A DNA stretch of 64,000 nt from contig NZ_DASYHI010000015.1 in the NCBI RefSeq assembly GCF_035998675.1, forward strand, positions 310,001 to 374,000. The letters are read 5' to 3'. Shown in pieces: positions 62,131 through 64,000 of the stretch. The notes beneath the pieces are model-generated. The model did no database searches, was not told the DNA's origin, and saw nothing but the letters and a program-made list of their open reading frames with translations. Every line of letters begins with the position of its first letter. Within the stretch, counting starts at the first letter, position 1. The translations under genes were made by a program, and so were the position numbers. The stretch comes from Telluribacter sp035998675. GTDB lineage: Bacteria > Bacteroidota > Bacteroidia > Cytophagales > Spirosomataceae.

Positions 62131-63336
62131 TTAAAAGTGTTTGAAAATCAGGCTGAACTCTTCGAAGGATAATAGCGTCCAAGGGATTTGAACAATATAA
62201 TACACCACGTAGTGGGTCGGGATAAGTACGCAACTGAGCATCACGAGCATCATGATCTGCTTCTTGTTGTGTGCATAGTACTTGCTGAAAAGTATAGCCG
62301 CAATAATGACCAGCGGGAAAGCATAAGCCAGACTACGGGAAATATCATACACACTATAAGCGACAAGGGCGTGTAAAAACATACCCAATAAAAACATATT
62401 GGATAAAAACCGGTTTCGCTGCTCCCGGAGTACCAGTATAGCCAGCGCGAATACTATCCAAAGGCCTTCAAATGTAAACAGGAGGCCTATTAGCCGGTGT
62501 TTGATTTGAAAAGGCATCAGGGAGAGACTTACTCCTACATTCTCTCCGGCGGGGGTATTTAATCCGTAAAAATAGCCCAAACTCCACCGGCCCAGAACGT
62601 AGGTTATTCCCACCAGCAGCACAATAGCTGAGGTATGGAAAAGGGGCCGCTGTGGCAAAAGCTCTTTAAAAGAACTTAGTTCAAAATCGCGCTCGCGCAG
62701 GCAGTGAAACAGGTATATACCCCCCAATGCAATAACAGCACGCTCGTCGGTCCAGCAGGCTAGCAGCAGGGAGGTGAACACCAGCCACCGGGGCCGAAAG
62801 AACATACCACCCAGCAGGAAGAAATACGCATAGCCATCAAACCAGCAGTGGTAATCCCAGAAAAACGCCTTTGCTATATACGTAGACGCACAGGCGCCCA
62901 CCAGTAGTACCGTACTTACGGAGTCCATATAGCGGTTCAGTAAACGGATGAGCATCAGCAAAAAAGGGAACAGCAACAGGGATTGCAGCAGAAACACCAG
63001 CACCAGGTCTTTGCCGGTAGCTGTAAAGCCAATATTCATCAGTTTAGCCAGCAGGGGTACCGTGAGCCGGAAAGCTATTTTGGCCCCATGGGTTATTTCC
63101 TGCACACCCGTTACCGGTGACAGGGGTGAAGCAACCTTATCAAAAAAGTAGGAAAAGGTAGTACGGGGAGCGGGGTCAATGAGAATATCCAGGTAGTTGG
63201 GGTAGGTTGTCAGCAACACAAACCCGAATAAAACCAGGGACAGCTTCAGTTGCCAGAAGCGGGTCTGAGTAAAGTGTTCGATGTAGTCGTAGAAGCGGCT
63301 GACTTGCGACGAAGGCCTGGATACATACAGAGACAT
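62131..63336 (-). CDS. Polytopic membrane protein of unknown function
   Basis: A 401-residue protein with about nine to ten hydrophobic segments (for example 31-47, 108-128, 141-160, 168-190, 235-255, 283-303, 309-330, 340-360 and 368-385). Many aromatic residues lie between segments, and DYHCWFDGYAYFF near 165 and CWTDERAVIALGG near 195 are distinctive. Similarity to GT-C glycosyltransferases is possible, since they have a similar layout, but no catalytic DD or DE loop could be assigned. It is a lone gene with a terminator. Confidence 0.65.
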   Translation of the reverse strand: MSLYVSRPSSQVSRFYDYIEHFTQTRFWQLKLSLVLFGFVLLTTYPNYLDILIDPAPRTTFSYFFDKVASPLSPVTGVQEITHGAKIAFRLTVPLLAKLMNIGFTATGKDLVLVFLLQSLLLFPFLLMLIRLLNRYMDSVSTVLLVGACASTYIAKAFFWDYHCWFDGYAYFFLLGGMFFRPRWLVFTSLLLACWTDERAVIALGGIYLFHCLRERDFELSSFKELLPQRPLFHTSAIVLLVGITYVLGRWSLGYFYGLNTPAGENVGVSLSLMPFQIKHRLIGLLFTFEGLWIVFALAILVLREQRNRFLSNMFLLGMFLHALVAYSVYDISRSLAYAFPLVIIAAILFSKYYAHNKKQIMMLVMLSCVLIPTHYVVYYIVQIPWTLLSFEEFSLIFKHF

Positions 63337-63547
63337 AGTGCATTACTTTTTAAGCAAAGGAAATTACCTAAGGTACCTTTACAAGATAATTTGGGTTTTA
63401 CTATTCGCACTAATAGTGGGTTAGAATTGTATCCGCCTGGGATACCAAATGTGAGCCCTTCTGAGGATCGCATTAACTTCTGATTTTTAAATAACTGTGC
63501 CAGCTTTTAGTTCACTTCTAAAATCATTCATCCGGGTACTCCAAACG

Positions 63548-63583
63548 CAAGAAGGCAGCTCATGTGAATGAGCTGCCTTCTTG
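63548..63583. terminator. Terminator of the ribosome hibernation factor gene
   Basis: A perfect 16-bp stem (63548-63563 with 63568-63583) with a 4-nt loop GTGA, 23 bp beyond the minus-strand stop codon at 63606. Confidence 0.8.
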
Positions 63584-63605
63584 TTATATAAGTTATGTCT
63601 ACAAA

Positions 63606-63980
63606 TCAGATTTCTTCCATATCCGTTTCTTCACTTTCCCGCTCCGCCTGAGCCATTTCTGTGAGCTTGGGCGCTCGTCCATCCTTGCGTTTATTTTTAT
63701 ATTTTTTCACCTGCATTTTTAACGCCTCCAGGGCCAGATCAGTCGCTTCTTCAAAGGTACTTCCCTGCTCTTTCACAAACATCCTACCACCGGGGACGTA
63801 AAGCTTCACTTCCAGGAGTTTTGTATGTACTTTAGCTTTTTCGTTTTTATCCAGTTTCAGAATCACTTCCCCACTCGTAATACGATCATAGAACGTATCC
63901 AGTTTATCCATTTTCTGCTGAATGAAAGATAAAAGTTTCTGATCAGCATCAAAGTGAACAGCACGCATCTGCAGTCTCAT
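63606..63980 (-). CDS. hpf: Ribosome hibernation-promoting factor (HPF/RaiA family)
   Basis: A 124-residue protein from ATG 63980; an ATG two codons earlier is also in frame. The beginning (MRLQMRAVHFDADQKLLSFIQQKMDKL) and FVKEQGSTFEEATDLALEALKMQVKKYKNK are the beta-alpha-beta core of the short HPF type. The tail (about 100-124) is acidic. The protein binds the decoding centre of stationary-phase ribosomes. The long-HPF C-terminal dimerisation domain is absent, and that distinguishes it from the Firmicutes form. Confidence 0.88.
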   Translation of the reverse strand: MRLQMRAVHFDADQKLLSFIQQKMDKLDTFYDRITSGEVILKLDKNEKAKVHTKLLEVKLYVPGGRMFVKEQGSTFEEATDLALEALKMQVKKYKNKRKDGRAPKLTEMAQAERESEETDMEEI

Positions 63981-64000
63981 AAGCACTCAAAATTTAAGGT

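Noticed and set aside
1..64000. tRNA and rRNA genes
   Set aside because: No TPsiC-arm or rRNA-like sequences were found on either strand by reading; tRNAscan would confirm.

Overview
The window reads as chromosomal DNA of a Gram-negative Bacteroidota, most likely a pigmented Cytophagales bacterium (Spirosoma/Dyadobacter-like). The signs are a type IX secretion C-terminal sorting domain on an FG-GAP protein, a lipid-anchored TamA homologue (TamL type) behind TamB, a SusC-like-era TonB receptor with a carboxypeptidase-regulatory N-terminal domain, a CrtY lycopene cyclase, a YtxJ-type bacillithiol protein, and two promoters that match the Bacteroidota consensus TTTG-N19-TANNTTTG exactly. No rRNA, tRNA, CRISPR array or complete transposon was found. 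The placement below phylum level is inference.

Layout. 0-8.6 kb holds housekeeping and small-metabolism genes (A-type Fe-S carrier, nucleotidyltransferase, AlkA, a fatty acid hydroxylase, an SGNH hydrolase, an orphan LytTR response regulator, ModA, an NCS1 permease with a previously unlisted 59-residue membrane protein, DUF486). 8.7-12.9 kb holds three unrecognised minus-strand genes, two of them possible paralogues, and a large secreted FG-GAP protein. 13.0-22.7 kb is the most unusual part: the core genes murF and ahcY enclose an accessory block of about 6.3 kb bracketed by two 182-bp, directly repeated, REP-like elements. The block carries an MntA-HepT toxin-antitoxin pair, a small membrane protein, an XRE regulator, five small exported/outer-membrane proteins and one decayed gene. 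Two of its promoters share paired 22-bp direct repeats containing LytTR-type half-sites.

22.8-37.5 kb is mostly core metabolism and division (PurQ, LolA, FtsK, PyrD, NAT, EcsC, MsrB, a TonB-dependent receptor, cystathionine beta-synthase), with a decayed Old Yellow Enzyme fragment at 29.4 kb. 37.8-45.9 kb is an envelope-biogenesis cluster: a LolA-fold protein, TamB and the TamL lipoprotein barrel, the last two overlapping by 4 bp. 45.9-64 kb carries methylmalonyl-CoA epimerase, RsgA, a ROK regulator, WaaA, YtxJ, OsmC, LipA, CrtY, MetK, an exported metallo-beta-lactamase-fold enzyme, an RND efflux pump with its adaptor, a polytopic membrane protein and a ribosome hibernation factor.

Common themes: sulfur and one-carbon metabolism is spread over the window (AhcY, MetK, cystathionine beta-synthase, MsrB, LipA) without forming an operon. 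Convergent genes are usually separated by strong, often perfect, palindromic terminators. The tetranucleotide GTAC is clearly more frequent than chance in the stretches counted by hand.
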